Source: Verticillium longisporum (taxonomy: Eukaryota > Ascomycota > Sordariomycetes > Glomerellales > Plectosphaerellaceae). From it: DNA of 64,000 bases. Each line of letters begins with the position of its first letter. The first letter of the stretch is position 1. Below the pieces are notes generated by a model that saw only the letters and a list, made by a program, of their open reading frames with translations, searched no databases and was not told where the DNA came from. Positions 10,803 to 21,588 of this stretch are shown here, piece by piece. The translations under genes and the position numbers were made by a program. The stretch is from positions 3,348,001-3,412,000 of the forward strand of contig JAETXT010000006.1 of the NCBI GenBank assembly GCA_019188255.1, read 5' to 3'.

Positions 10803-10921
10803 ACATACGACCATACCTACTGGAAAACTCGGGATCCCGTCCGCTCTCCCTTTGATAAACCAGTAAGGGCCGAACTAGTAGTTGGGTGGGTGACCACCAG
10901 CGAATCCTCGGTGTTGTATGT
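10803..10921 (+). rRNA. 5S ribosomal RNA (dispersed copy)
   Basis: A 119-nt match to the fungal 5S rRNA pattern. It begins ACATACGACCATA, contains the loop and box segments GGGATCCCGTCCGCTC, AGTAGTTGGGTGGGTGACC and ACCAGCGAATCC, and ends GTTGTATGT, complementary to the 5' end. It is followed immediately by a T run (10921-10924) suitable as an RNA polymerase III terminator. A lone copy between protein genes fits the dispersed 5S organisation of Pezizomycotina, as in Neurospora. Confidence 0.95.
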
Positions 10922-11596
10922 TTTGGTATTTTGCTCCGTGAAGTGCTCCGTCTCGTGACCCAAACGTCTCACTCGTCCGTCACCAAATTGAACAGGACCA
11001 GCAGATCCTCCCAGCTCAAATCTTGTCGTCTTTTCATGGGGTCAGTATGACATGACGTCGGCATCCACAGTGTCGACCGAGCAGTGGTTCGAGACTTCGA
11101 CACTTCGCTAATATGCAGGTAGAGTGATCCATAGCAGTTACAGTGACAGCAGCTGGAAAATAATTGGCATATGTTCCCTTTCTTTCCCTATAACGCCAGG
11201 CCGGTCATAACTCCCAAGACGCAAGCATGTTGTTTTGAGCGCAATAAGAAGCCAAGATAATCAGTCGACCCGTGATGCGACCAGAATGGACTTGGTCACA
11301 GAGACATCCGAAATTCACCGTCCTCCGCACGCCCTCCCCTTTCCATTCTTCCTTCCATATATGTCCAGCCTCTTACAGGCGTTAATGAGAGTTGATGGCA
11401 CTTTGGTGCGTGCCATCATGTGCGTGTGCGTGCGGGCGCGTGGGCATGTGTTGTGGTTTCGCAAGCGGGTTCGTTCATGTTGCGAGTCCTAGGTCCAAGA
11501 GGCAGTGTACTGCTCCAGTGATGTAGTGCAGCATAGCATGGCGTGCGGAAGCACATGCTTCCACCCTCAAGACATGAAAAGCCCCAAGCCGATTGA
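10922..11596. other. intergenic, 3' side of the kinase gene
   Basis: No supported gene. It includes the probable 3' UTR of the kinase and a GT-rich tract near 11418-11450 (GCGTGTGCGTGCGGGCGCGTGG). Open frames here are short and undistinguished. Confidence 0.5.
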
Positions 11597-13667
11597 TTAC
11601 CGTTGGTGGTGATGGCCTTGGTGATGATGGTCATCGTCTCCGTCATGGTGCAAGGTGACGCTGTTGAACTCCTCGAAGGGGTCTACAACAGGCTCGCCAG
11701 GTGTTGCCAACCCACTGTCCAAAGGAACCCCCTTGAGGTTCATCGGCCGAGACCTGCCAAAATCGACACTCTCGCTTTCCTTGACGTTGCGGAAATTGAC
11801 CGTGTCAATACCGCGGCCCTGATTGGGTACAATAGGAGGCTTCATGTGTCGAATCAGGGCCCATTGTGTGGTGCGGAAGAACTGGTGCGCCTTGATGTCA
11901 GAAGCGCCAGCTTTGGCGCCGAGTCTTCGGTTTTCGTCCTTGATCAATAGCTTCCGGATCAAAGACTTGCAAAGACTTTACGGGCGTTAGTGATTGGCTG
12001 GTCTCTCCTTTCGCTGGGCGGACTTACGTGGAAATTTGCGGCGTGCCAGCAGTGTCTGGGAACGGGATATCCTCCCTAAGGATATTGGCGAACGTTCCAT
12101 TCCTGTTCTTTCCCTTGAAGGGCGTTGTGCCGTAAAGCATCTCATAAATGAGAATACCTAGCGTCCACCAATCCACCGCACTCGTGTGGCCGCTGCCCTT
12201 AATCACCTCTGGCGCAATGTACTCCTCCGTACCCACGAAGGAGTTGGTGCGGAAGTTGGCGATGCATGATCTCGTGTCAATGTGGAGAGACGCTTCTTTG
12301 GTACTGCCATTCTTTCCAATGATCATGGTCGGCTTACCGCCAGGATCAGACTGCTTGGACAAATCGAAGTCTGACAGCATGATATGACCCGACTGGTGGA
12401 GGAGAATGTCTAGATACGTCAGAAGCGGTCTGACGACGGAGAAGAACCTCACTTACTCTCTGGCTTCAAGTCGCGGTAGATGAACCCCATCAAATGAAGG
12501 TACTCTAGAGCAGCCGTAACCTCAGCAGCGTAGAACCGGGCATCCTCCTCAGGAATGCATTTGCCTGGCCGTGTCTGCAGCGCACGGAAGAACTCTCCAC
12601 CGCTGCAGTATTCCATGCACAGGTAGAGGTAGTCCTCCGACTGGAAGGAATGGTATAGAGTAACGATGAAGGGGTGGTTACTCGTAGCCAGAATCTCCTG
12701 CTCGGCAAGGGCTCGCTTGATCTTGTTGCGCTTGATCATCTCCTTCTTGCTCAGGACTGGACGGGTTATTAGCAATGACCACCGAGCCAAACATGACGGC
12801 AGACGCACCTTTCATAGCATACAACCGCGTGCTCTTCTTCTCCCGCACCAGGTAGACCTTGCCCACATCTCCCTTGCCGATGAGCTTTATCTTATCAAAG
12901 CTCTGAGGCCCAACCTCAACGTCGCGGACCTTGATCGAGTTGGAGCTGTACGTCCGCCTGAATGCTAGCGCGGTCCTGTTCGGCGGCGGCAGGCCGGCGA
13001 GAACGTCCTTATCTGGGTTGGATGATGTCGAGGCGCTGCCGACGGTGGAGACGGCCTTGAGGTCGGACGAGTTGACAAGCTCGAGAGTACCAGAGTCCTT
13101 GTGAACGACAACCGGGTCTTTGCCTAGCTCGGCCGTGGCGGGACGCTCGTCGCTGCCCTTTCCCTTGGCAGCCTTGGAGAAGAGACCCTGGGCGTTCGGG
13201 GCGCTGGCGACCCTTCTAAGCTTCCTCGCCAGCTCTTCCCGGCCTGCGTTTGTGGCGTGCTTGTCGGGGCCGCCGTTGGTCGATTCGGCCTTGAAGCTCG
13301 GTGTGTCAGGCGGGCTCGGTGGCACGGAGCCCTCATTGTGGTGACGCAGGCCAGGCTGGCCTTGGTGGGCAAAGTAGGGGTTCGCGTGGGCTGTCGGACT
13401 GAGGGCCTCATCGAGCGGGTTGCCCTCGCTGGCGGAAGTGTTGGTTCTTAGGCGACCGACGGTGGTTTTGAAGAACGACGTGTTACGGATGGATGACTTC
13501 TCGGGTTTGGCGGGAGGGCTTTCTTGAGCAAACGTCTTGTCGGCGTCCTTGTCTTTTGACTTCTCGCTATCTTTGCCGGCGCCATTGGCGTTGATCCGAA
13601 AGAGGTTCTTCAGCCTCTGGTTGAATTGGTTGGTCGTGCTCCCATTCTGGGGTTTGGAGGCAGGCAT
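11597..13667 (-). CDS. nrc-2: AGC-family Ser/Thr kinase, NRC-2/Fpk1-like
   Basis: Serine/threonine kinase of the AGC VIII type, homologous to Neurospora NRC-2 (conidiation control) and the yeast flippase kinases Fpk1/Kin82, which regulate lipid asymmetry and polar growth. Exons: 13667-12809, 12756-12457, 12409-12028 and 11975-11597; 639 aa. The N-terminal about 250 residues are disordered and Ser/Pro-rich. The kinase domain starts about residue 255. Visible features: Gly loop [11 protein letters not shown], catalytic Lys in YAMK (residue 286), [15 protein letters not shown] hinge, catalytic loop YRDLKPEN, and metal-binding DFD in place of DFG (DFDLS, diagnostic of this subfamily). A long insertion separates DFD from [12 protein letters not shown], again typical. 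The C-terminal AGC tail ends in an odd Asp/His-rich stretch ([13 protein letters not shown]). Confidence 0.93.
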
Positions 13668-15652
13668 CTCGGTGTTGTGACGGTCATGCGACCAGGGCTG
13701 CCATGGCTCGAGGGAGGGTGCAAATGTAGGGTTGGCGGAGCAGGTTGATGAGGCCTGGTGTTGGTGAGAGGACAGTTTGGGGAACGGCGAGGTCGAGAGC
13801 CGGCGATGGCGGATGGCGGATGGCGGGAGTCGCAGCAGCAGGTGCAGGAGGATAGGCAGGATGGGCAGGCCGGCTTACGGATCCAACCCAGTGGCCAGAT
13901 GAGCGTGCATGGGGGGGTCGATGGAATGGGGGTGGCAGGCGCGTGTGTGTGCTACCCAAGGCGGACAGGACAGGCCAGGCGTTGCCTACCTATAGCGGGC
14001 ATGCCTGGTGCGGCTTTTCCTTCCCCCCTCTACCAGGTGCCTCCTACCTACCAGGTAGGTCTTTAATCACAGAGCGAAGAGTGACCTGACAAGCCGGGAT
14101 TGATTGCGGTGTCCAGCGACCCCCAGCCATGGAAGCCCCTAGCACCCCCAGCACCCCCAACACCCCTAATGGTGGATCAGTGGCGGGCACCGCGGCCTTC
14201 CGTGCAGCATCTCGTCGCACTGAGAAGGAACCAAGCCGCCCCGAGCGTGCACTGCTAGATGCAACCCAAATTCTTCTTACCTCGTCGGATCTCGAATGCT
14301 CATGCTCACCGCGGGCCCGGACTGTCCCAACAGTATAATACTTCAACACTGTGGCCTGCCTTTGGCATTCGAGGTTGGAGTGTGAACTTCATCATCAACA
14401 TTCAAGGCCCTTGCTGGAATGAGCGGCTGGCCGCTGCTTGCTTCTTTGACACACCTCGGATGCTACATATTCCATGTTTAAGGCCGCAGCATGCGAGACA
14501 GCGAAATCGCCGGCAATTACTCCATCAGTCCAGTCATTAGGTACTTATTATCTGCCTGGGCTGGCGTCCCCTTTCTTCGCTCACCTGTGGAACACCGCCA
14601 GGTAGAATCGGGCAGGCAGCAAGACATGGCAATCAGAGTCTGCTCGAGAGAGGAGAGGAAAATTACTGTCTGGACGAGTACGCCTGCGTGCGCAACCATT
14701 GCCACAACCGAAAAGTACCTATCTCGCCGTCTGTGTTGGCCGGCTGGCGGGCGAACAACCTGCCTGGGCTGTCTGGCTGTGTCCCCACGCATGCTCTCCA
14801 ACAGCATTTCCCTCCCCGCCCAAAGTTCGATCGCCCCTTTCCGCTTTTACACTCGCTCGTTCGCTCAACCGGACCGACGCCGCCCCTCCCCCCTCCTTTT
14901 TGGCGGAGAGCTTAGAAATCCACCAGGTTCGGTTCTGGGCTCTTTCGGCTGCTTGACTCCTCTCATCCTGGTGCCTTGTCGACCCCCATTGGCTGATTTC
15001 GAACCAGAGCTGGCCAGAGGACCGCGATGCCTTTGCGCGGTGCCTTTGTCGTGGTGCCTCAGCTTCCTTGCCGATGGAGTCATGCAGTAGCAACAGTGCA
15101 TCTCCCCCCACTATCCCAGCTGCTCCTGCGTTACGATGCGTCCGAAGGCTTATGCATACTGACTGACCTACGTGCTGCTCCCCACAAGAAAAAGCCCTGA
15201 CGGATGATGTCAGAACCTGGCGTCGAGTGTCACAGCTATGGGGAAGCTCTTTGTAGGTGGGACCACGATGCAGCACAAGACGAATCACAACGACTTCCGC
15301 CGTGACGCTGCTGAACTCAAGTGTCTACTGTACATGTACCGAGCATCTCCACACTGAACGCTCGTGGTGTGGCCCTCGATCCTACACTTGGTGGGTTTCG
15401 TTGCTTCCCAGGGCTTTGCAGGGCCTTGTTGCTCCCAAAAATGCAAAATAAAAATGCGGCGGGTATATTGGAAACGCTATAGTCGGCCTACCGCCGGGCC
15501 TGGTCGTGTAAGATGGTGATCTCGTTAAACCTGACACTCGACGCCCGTATTGAGATCCACGTCGCCGAATGTTCCGGTTGAGGCGCAGCACAAACACCAT
15601 CTTTTTTTTCTCATCCGGATCAGGATCACACTGTTACCCAGTCGGCCTCCGT
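13668..15652. other. intergenic, about 2 kb, no gene seen
   Basis: Upstream region of the kinase (-) and downstream region of the C2H2 gene (-). It carries a GGATGGC tandem near 13804-13825 and a CTACCTACCAGGTAGG palindrome near 14043-14060. The overlapping open frames at 14491-15090 (+) and 14719-15288 (-) are mirror shadows of GC-rich sequence without domain features. Confidence 0.5.
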
Positions 15653-16795
15653 TCATGCCACTGTACCCTCGAGTTCACCGTCCTCCCCACTCTCGACCTC
15701 GCTAGTGAGGTTCTGATCGCGTAGCAGCAGGAGCATCCTGAGCTTCTTCCTGTTCGCCCTATACGTCGGGATATCTTCCAGCTGTTGATCCCTGACCGAT
15801 GGCGTCACCTGCACGCCCGTCTTGTCGAAGAGATATCGCGGCAACTCCCCAGTGGCACCATCCACAATGTACTTTTTCGCCGTGATAACCGGGCCCTCGC
15901 CCGCCTGCCACACGATGGGCGGCATGTGCACCTCCTCCAAGTGCGCGCGCATCTCCTTCGCCGTCGCAAACTCGCGCCTGCCTTGCCTGCACCGCGCCCA
16001 CTGACAGACCCTCTGCCGTCCCGTCGGCGCGTGCACGACGCTCACATGCCGCCGCAGCGTCTCAAAGTTGTGCAGCTCGGCGCTGCACCCGGCCCACTCG
16101 AACACGAACCGTATAAACCGCGGCGCGAGCGGCTCGTACACCTCACGCGGACCCGGGTCCTCTGCCTTGGGCGGCCGGCCCCGCCGCTTGCCCTTGTAGT
16201 AGCTCACCGCTTTTGGCGTGCGGGTCTGGCGGGCGTTGGGTTGGAGCGCGTCGGCCTCGTCTTCGCCGACGATGCGGCCGAGACTGGGACGATAGCCTTT
16301 TGGGCGGCCGCGCCTGCGCTTCTGTCTGGAGGACGGACCTGCTGCTGCTGCTGCTGCAGCTGTTGCTGTTTCTGCTTCCGGCGATGATCTTGCGACAGGT
16401 GCATGATTGCTGATCTTGCTGACCGCTGGCGAGGCCGGCTTGCTGAGGCTCACGGGTTGGGCGGCTTGTGCTGCCAGGCGGCGAAATTGTGGTGAGAGGT
16501 CTGATGTGATGTCGTCGTCGCCGCCAGCTGCGTGCGGGGCGCCGAAGGGAGCGGTCGCTCTCTGCTTAGGGGTTGACGAGCCGAGGACAATCTCAAAAGT
16601 AGATGACGTCGGCGTCTGTGGCTCGATGGTAGTCGGCTGAAAAGAAGGGCGTAGCTTTTTGGGTGAGGTTGTGTTCAGTGCCCCTGCTGGGCGCGCGGCG
16701 AAGAAGGTGTCAAGAGTATGCTGGCCTGTCTTGATGTGCTTTCTTGAGTGTGTTGAAGTGGCTGGAGTAGCCTTTGGCTCGCGCGTCGACGCCAT
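15653..16795 (-). CDS. AT-hook/C2H2 zinc-finger nuclear protein with PIP box
   Basis: A 380-aa intronless gene for a probable chromatin protein. Residues 25-32 read QHTLDTFF, a full consensus PCNA-interacting (PIP) box (Q-x-x-L-x-x-F-F) flanked by basic residues. Two AT-hook cores follow: RRGRPKG (about 161-167) and KRRGRPPK (203-210). A polyalanine tract (146-152) is encoded by a CTG-type repeat. Two C2H2-like fingers lie at about 232-255 and 264-290. The second is complete (CQWARC...H...H). In the first, the position expected to be the first zinc-binding Cys is Phe232 (FEWAGC). C-terminal residues 300-380 form a conserved-looking tail (ITAKKYIVDGATGELPRYLF). The fungal zinc-finger family is familiar in outline, but I cannot give a gene name. 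A role in replication-coupled chromatin work is inferred from the PIP box. Confidence 0.85.
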   Translation of the reverse strand: MASTREPKATPATSTHSRKHIKTGQHTLDTFFAARPAGALNTTSPKKLRPSFQPTTIEPQTPTSSTFEIVLGSSTPKQRATAPFGAPHAAGGDDDITSDLSPQFRRLAAQAAQPVSLSKPASPAVSKISNHAPVARSSPEAETATAAAAAAAGPSSRQKRRRGRPKGYRPSLGRIVGEDEADALQPNARQTRTPKAVSYYKGKRRGRPPKAEDPGPREVYEPLAPRFIRFVFEWAGCSAELHNFETLRRHVSVVHAPTGRQRVCQWARCRQGRREFATAKEMRAHLEEVHMPPIVWQAGEGPVITAKKYIVDGATGELPRYLFDKTGVQVTPSVRDQQLEDIPTYRANRKKLRMLLLLRDQNLTSEVESGEDGELEGTVA

Positions 16796-17561
16796 TATTA
16801 GTTGAATGACGATGGGAATTGGCGAGAGACTCGACGCGTCTCAGTCAGTTGGACGCGTCCAGGAAGGAACGTAGGTTGAGTTTCACGATGAAGTTGTTCA
16901 GACTGAGAGTTCGACGCCGAGGTCGATGTATACCTACCAAAAAGGTATACATTCGGCTAGGTAGCATATGGCCAGACTTCTGCCACCTGTCGCCACGTGG
17001 TCAGCAGCTCCCCGTCTCAATATGAACTTGAAATGAACATGGTACTGGACGTACATCATTTCAGATGATCGTCACGGGTGAGGACAATCAAACAAATGGG
17101 CCTCTTGGATTTCTTATCATGTGCTCATCCAGCAAAACTTGTGAACACCACGCACGGTCAAAGCTGGTCCAGTGGCTTCCATCAGCACTCTCAATCGAGG
17201 TGCATGCATTGTTGCGTTGTTGCCCCGCCTTCTTCTGATACCTCCTCTTCGAGTCCACCTAGCCGGACTTCGGGGAGCCTAGGCACCTGTATTATTAATC
17301 GTCACTCAAGTGATGCACCATCACGTCTTCATGCTCTCCATGATTCGAATGGCGCATTTGTAGACAATGATGGTATCATTCGTCATCTCAGTAGCCTTCC
17401 GATTTGCCATATATCAAGCCTTGCACCTGGAGCAACGTTGAGCGACCAACAAGTCAGACCTCTACCCTTTCACCCCTCATCGACGGCCAACCTTGCTAAC
17501 CTCACTTCCGTCCATCTTCTTGTGCCCACAACCTGCGTAATCGCTGCGTACTAACATCAGT
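16796..17561. other. intergenic between divergent genes
   Basis: Promoter region shared by the C2H2 gene (-) and the dehydrogenase gene (+). The plus-strand open frame 17078-17554 ends just before the dehydrogenase start, but its composition (His, Ser and Cys scattered, no domain) does not look coding. Confidence 0.5.
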
Positions 17562-18476
17562 ATGGCGTCCAAATCCTTCTACGCCGTGATTGCTGGCGCT
17601 GGCACCGGCACGGGTAAGTCATCTTTGAGCCCTCGTGCTCAGCCAGTCGTACTGATCACTCTTCAGGCCGGGCTGCCGCAGTTCGCTTTGCCAAATCTTA
17701 CCCAGTCGTTCTTCTTGCACGCAAACCCGAAAGCTACGAAGACATTGTCAAGGAGATCAACGAGTCCGGCGGCCAGGCCATCGGGATCACCACGGATGCC
17801 ACTGACCCCAAGGCCCTGAGCCTGGCCTTTGACACCGTAAAGCAGAAGCTGCCTGATTCAAAGTTGGCTGCCGCTGTCTACAACGTCAATGGCGGCTTCT
17901 CCCGGGTACCGTTCCTCGAACTCAAGCTCGAGGATCTGGACGACAGCCTCAACGCCGCACCGTACGTTCTCTTCAGGCCGCAGATTGCGGAGAATGGGGC
18001 ATGACTGATGTTCACAGACGCGGCTTCACTGTATTCGCTCAGAGGACTCTGCCGCTGCTCCTTGATTCCGTCTCAGATTCACCTCACCCGCCGACCCTGA
18101 TCATCACGGGAGCTACAGCATCGGTGAGAGGATCCGCCCTGTTCGGGGGCTTTGCCGCTGGCAAGTTCGCCCTTCGCGCCCTCGGCCAATCTCTTGCTCG
18201 GGAGTTCCACCCCAAGGGCGTCCACGTTGCCCACGCCATCATCGACGGTAGCATCGACACACCGTGGGGCAAGGCCTACGAGGCAAACAACGGTGCGCCT
18301 GACGGCAAGATCAAGCCAGAACAAGTAGGTGACATCCATGCATCATGTGGAGACCAAAAACTGACGGACCCTTACCTTGAATCCAGATTGCGGAAGATTA
18401 CTGGCATCTCCATACACAGCACCGTTCAGGCTTCACACAGGAGATTGACACCAGGCCTTACGTAGAGAAGTTCTGA
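17562..18476 (+). CDS. short-chain dehydrogenase/reductase
   Basis: An NAD(P)-dependent oxidoreductase of the SDR superfamily, substrate unknown. Exons: 17562-17613, 17667-17961, 18018-18324 and 18387-18476; 247 aa, the normal classical SDR size. The cofactor-binding motif near the N-terminus is AGAGTGTGRAAAVRFA (variant of TGxxxGxG), interrupted by intron 1. The NNAG-like motif is YNVNGGF, followed by a strand ending TLIITGATASVRG with the candidate catalytic Ser. The usual Tyr of YxxxK is not obvious: the matching segment is FGGFAAGKFALRALGQSLA, where Phe stands for Tyr and Lys is kept. This Phe suggests an atypical SDR or altered catalysis. The tail (YWHLHTQHRSGFTQEIDTRPYVEKF) is typical of a fungal SDR subgroup with this same degenerate site. 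Confidence 0.9.
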
Positions 18477-18785
18477 GACGCAGTACCGCCTGTAGTGAAA
18501 TAGTGCGTCAAACTGTGTGTAGTGTGCGACCTGAATCAAGATATTTTGAACCATTTCCTCAGAAATGGCAATGATATACGATGTCCTCTGCCGGGAAATA
18601 GTCATACTTCATTCGTCGTTGGCGAGCGGTAGACAGGTTCGCCGACCTGGATGCCATCGCATCGTGCCGCTCCGGCCGTCGTTTTGCAGTTAAACCCGTC
18701 GTAACGGGTGCTCGGAATCGGCGTTGTGCGTCGCGCTATCGGCTCAGTAGGTGTTCTAATAACATGAGGTTCGAGTGTGCCATTT

Positions 18786-19903
18786 TCAAGACCCGGACGC
18801 TTCGACGACGGGTGCCGTTGACTCCAGCATGGCGCCCACAGCCGTGCCGTGGAGAGCAGCCACACGTTCAGCCTCCTTTCTTTCCCGCGCAGCCTCCGTC
18901 TCTGCTCGCAACTTCTCCATATTCCAGGCGTCGTTGTCATCATCGTCCTCATCGCCGGACTCGTCATCATCCTTCCAGGTACCGCTCTCGAACATCGCAC
19001 GACCAGTGGCCTCCTTGGCCTTCTTCGCCTGCTCCTCGGCAGCCTTCTTGTCCAACCTCTCCTTCTTCCACTTGGCAAAAGACTCTGGCGTTACTGGTGT
19101 AAGGGTGCCTGTGAGCTTGTGTCGTTCGGACTCCAGGAACTCCTCAAGGGTGAGCGTCTTCAATGGTGACTTATCCATCAAAGCCTTCTCAGCCGCTCGC
19201 TGCTCCTTAGTCTTCAACACGAAACTAGGGGGGTGTTAGCTAAACGTTCTGAGTGGATGAAATGTGCGACGTACCCTGGCGGTAGAGCGTGCTTGTACAT
19301 GCACTTGTCGCCCCCATTGGGACAGACCCAGAACCAGCCGTACTTGCCCTCCTCGATGGCCTCGACGAAGAACTTGCAGACCTTGTCCGTGGTCGTCTTT
19401 TGGTTTCCCTTCTTCGACAAGACGACGGAGCGGAGCTTCTCTTCATCCCACTCCGCAGATGTCTCGACCTTCTTCTGCTCGTCCTCCTCGGCTCTGGTGT
19501 CGGTGTACAGACTCTTCTTGTTGACTTTGCGCTCGTCTTCGACATTGTGGGAAAACTTGCACTTCTTGCCCTTCTCGCAATTGCCCTTCTTGAAGAAAAT
19601 GCACACCACGGTCTTGGGGTCGACGCCGAATGGGACTTTCTGGATTTGTGCGGGCTTGTTGACCAGGTCGGCCAGTTCCCTCTTGGCTTCCTCCGCAGCC
19701 CGCTTCTCCTTCTCGCGCTGAGCCTTCTCAGCCTGTTTGCGCTTCTCCTCCGGCGTGCCGCCAGACTTGGCCATTGCGCTGAGCTGAGCAATCTGCTTCT
19801 GGGCCGCGCCACCCTTCTTATTCTTCATGCCGAAGGTCTTGTCGGCCACGGCCTGCGCGCCCTTGGCCTTGGCAGGCTTCTCAACGTTCTTCTTGGGCGG
19901 CAT
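18786..19903 (-). CDS. TMA46: Tma46 (ZC3H15/DFRP1-type CCCH zinc-finger protein)
   Basis: Ribosome-associated protein that binds and stabilises the DRG-family GTPase Rbg1. Exon 1 is 19903-19275, the intron 19274-19225 (GTACGTC...CCTAG), exon 2 19224-18786; 355 aa. It begins MPPKKN with a Lys-rich region and a coiled-coil (about 50-85, EEKRKQAEKAQREKEKRA). Two CCCH fingers follow: CIFFKKGNCEKGKKCKFSH and, further on, CKFFVEAIEEGKYGWFWVCPNGGDKCMYKH in its parts. The DFRP domain after the intron (LTLEEFLESERHKL, PVTPESFAKWKKERLDKK) is the GTPase-binding part. An acidic stretch (DDDESGDEDDDD) precedes the C-terminus. Assignment is secure from domain order. Confidence 0.93.
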
Positions 19904-20435
19904 GATGTCGGTTGGGCGCTTCCAGTGTCGAGTAGTCTACGATCGAGCAGGGGAGCTCGAAGGGTGGTGACAACCAAAGCCGTCACAGACGAAGATGTCG
20001 ATAAATGGTGGGGGTTTGGCGAAAGGAAGAAAGTGGGACTTGACAGAAATCCAGGATGAAGTCACGCCAGGATGGTCACGTGTATGGCGGGGTGTGTGTG
20101 GGAGAGAGAACACTATCTGACGGGCGCCAAGCCAGCTCACTAGCCTTGTCAGTTACGTATGTCGGTACGTACCATCAATTGAAGCTCCAGTTGTCCAGTT
20201 CCACCCAACCGGCAACAGCAATAGTACCAGCTTGCATTCGGCAACCTACCACATTCGCGCCAGACGTCCAAACATCCCACTTCTCCGATTAACCAAGCGT
20301 GTGAGTCGCCTTAACATGGAAATGAGAAGGAGGACTGGCGGGCAAATGCAGATTTGTCTCTGACCGTGCCTAGCCCCAGGAGCCTCCCGATACCACGAAG
20401 ACGCGTGAGGACACATTTCAGACCAGCTATTCACG
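19904..20435. other. intergenic between divergent TMA46 and OST4
   Basis: Bidirectional promoter region of two constitutive genes. It contains a GT-rich patch around 20083-20105. No coding sequence is supported; a 5' UTR intron for OST4 is possible but cannot be placed. Confidence 0.5.
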
Positions 20436-20591
20436 ATGATCTCCGACGGCGAACTGTACCAGCTAGCGATTGTTCTGGGCTCTAGTGCGATGGCCCTGAT
20501 TGTTGTGTACCACTACCTGGAGGTCAACGCAGAGGATGAAAAGGCCCCCGCGGTCGCTGGAGCGCAGTCTACAAAGCAAGCAGCCGCATGA
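20436..20591 (+). CDS. OST4: oligosaccharyltransferase subunit Ost4, 51 aa
   Basis: Smallest subunit of the ER oligosaccharyltransferase, which transfers the preassembled glycan to Asn in nascent proteins; Ost4 bridges the catalytic Stt3 and Ost3/6. The frame is MISDGELYQLAIVLGSSAMA followed by LIVVYHYLEVNAEDE and a short Ala/Lys-rich tail. It has the hallmark MISD start, a single membrane helix (about residues 9-27) and no signal peptide. The 51-aa length is slightly longer than yeast Ost4 (36 aa) because of the cytosolic tail, as in other filamentous fungi. Uninterrupted, with the stop at 20589-20591. Confidence 0.93.
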   Translation: MISDGELYQLAIVLGSSAMALIVVYHYLEVNAEDEKAPAVAGAQSTKQAAA

Positions 20592-21588
20592 ACGACATCG
20601 TCAGGAGGTCCAGATCACAGTCGAAATGGAAGGTTGAAGAATAAAGAGGACAGTGTACGATACCTCGGCGGGGTGTATGGACGAGAGAATGCCAACCTGC
20701 CGCGGGCCGCAATCTGTTGACGGAGGCGCTGGAGGTTGGTGGGATGGCCATACGACACATCCTGCTGACAACGGGGTTTGAACACAGATGCTAGGCAGAT
20801 GGACACGATTGGGACCAGGCGAAGCATTCCCTGTTGGTTTTGGGGGAGTACGATCATCCACGACTAGGTGGTTCTTTGGTAACAATTCTTCGTTCAGGGT
20901 CCATCCGGCCGAGAAAGAAATCCAGACTTGATACCCGTATTTCCACCTTAGTCCTTGCTCTTTGTGCACTTTCTGGAGAGACATGATAGTCCCTTAATCA
21001 AGTTGGTGACCATACTGTCCTTGAGTTAGAGGCCTTCAGGCACCGTCAAAGCTCTTGAAGCCAGGTCGCTGATCAGCCAATGGGCGAAAGCAGTACATGC
21101 CAGTCGCTCATGTTCAGGGGTCATCCCGAAGTGGTTTAGCGTGCCACGCCCAAGCCGGTGTCGTTGTTTTCTCAGGCGCGACGCCCCCAAGGCCCCAGCC
21201 CAGGCAGAAAACGCTGGTCAAGTGCCCATCCCGCTCTCCTTCCTCTCGTCTCCTCCATCTCTCTCCTTCCGACGTTCACCACCATTACACTCCCATCAGC
21301 TACCGGAACGTAAACCAGACGCGCTTTCCACTTCTTTGTCACTCCGCTGCACTACCACTGCAGTTCTTTCATTCTTAAATTAATTCTTCGTCAACCGACC
21401 TGTCTACCGACTCGCGCAGGCAAATCGCGTAGAATCAGACATTCCACTTTCCTCTGACCAACACAACCCACATCTCTTTGCGCGTCCAGCTTCGAGCCAT
21501 CTCGTACAGTTGTCTACCATCACTGCAGCTTTAGCAAGCAGGAACTCACATACCGACTCCCACAACAAATCACTCCATAATCGCCAAC
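20592..21588. other. intergenic, no gene seen
   Basis: Contains the OST4 3' side and the promoter/leader of the Yra1-like gene. The leader at 21230-21590 is pyrimidine-rich (CT-rich), as is common upstream of highly expressed fungal genes. Minus-strand open frames at 20601-20984 look non-coding. Confidence 0.5.

Noticed and set aside
17078..17554. 158-codon frame just upstream of the dehydrogenase
   Set aside because: No domain, irregular composition, and it would overlap the promoter and leader of the dehydrogenase.
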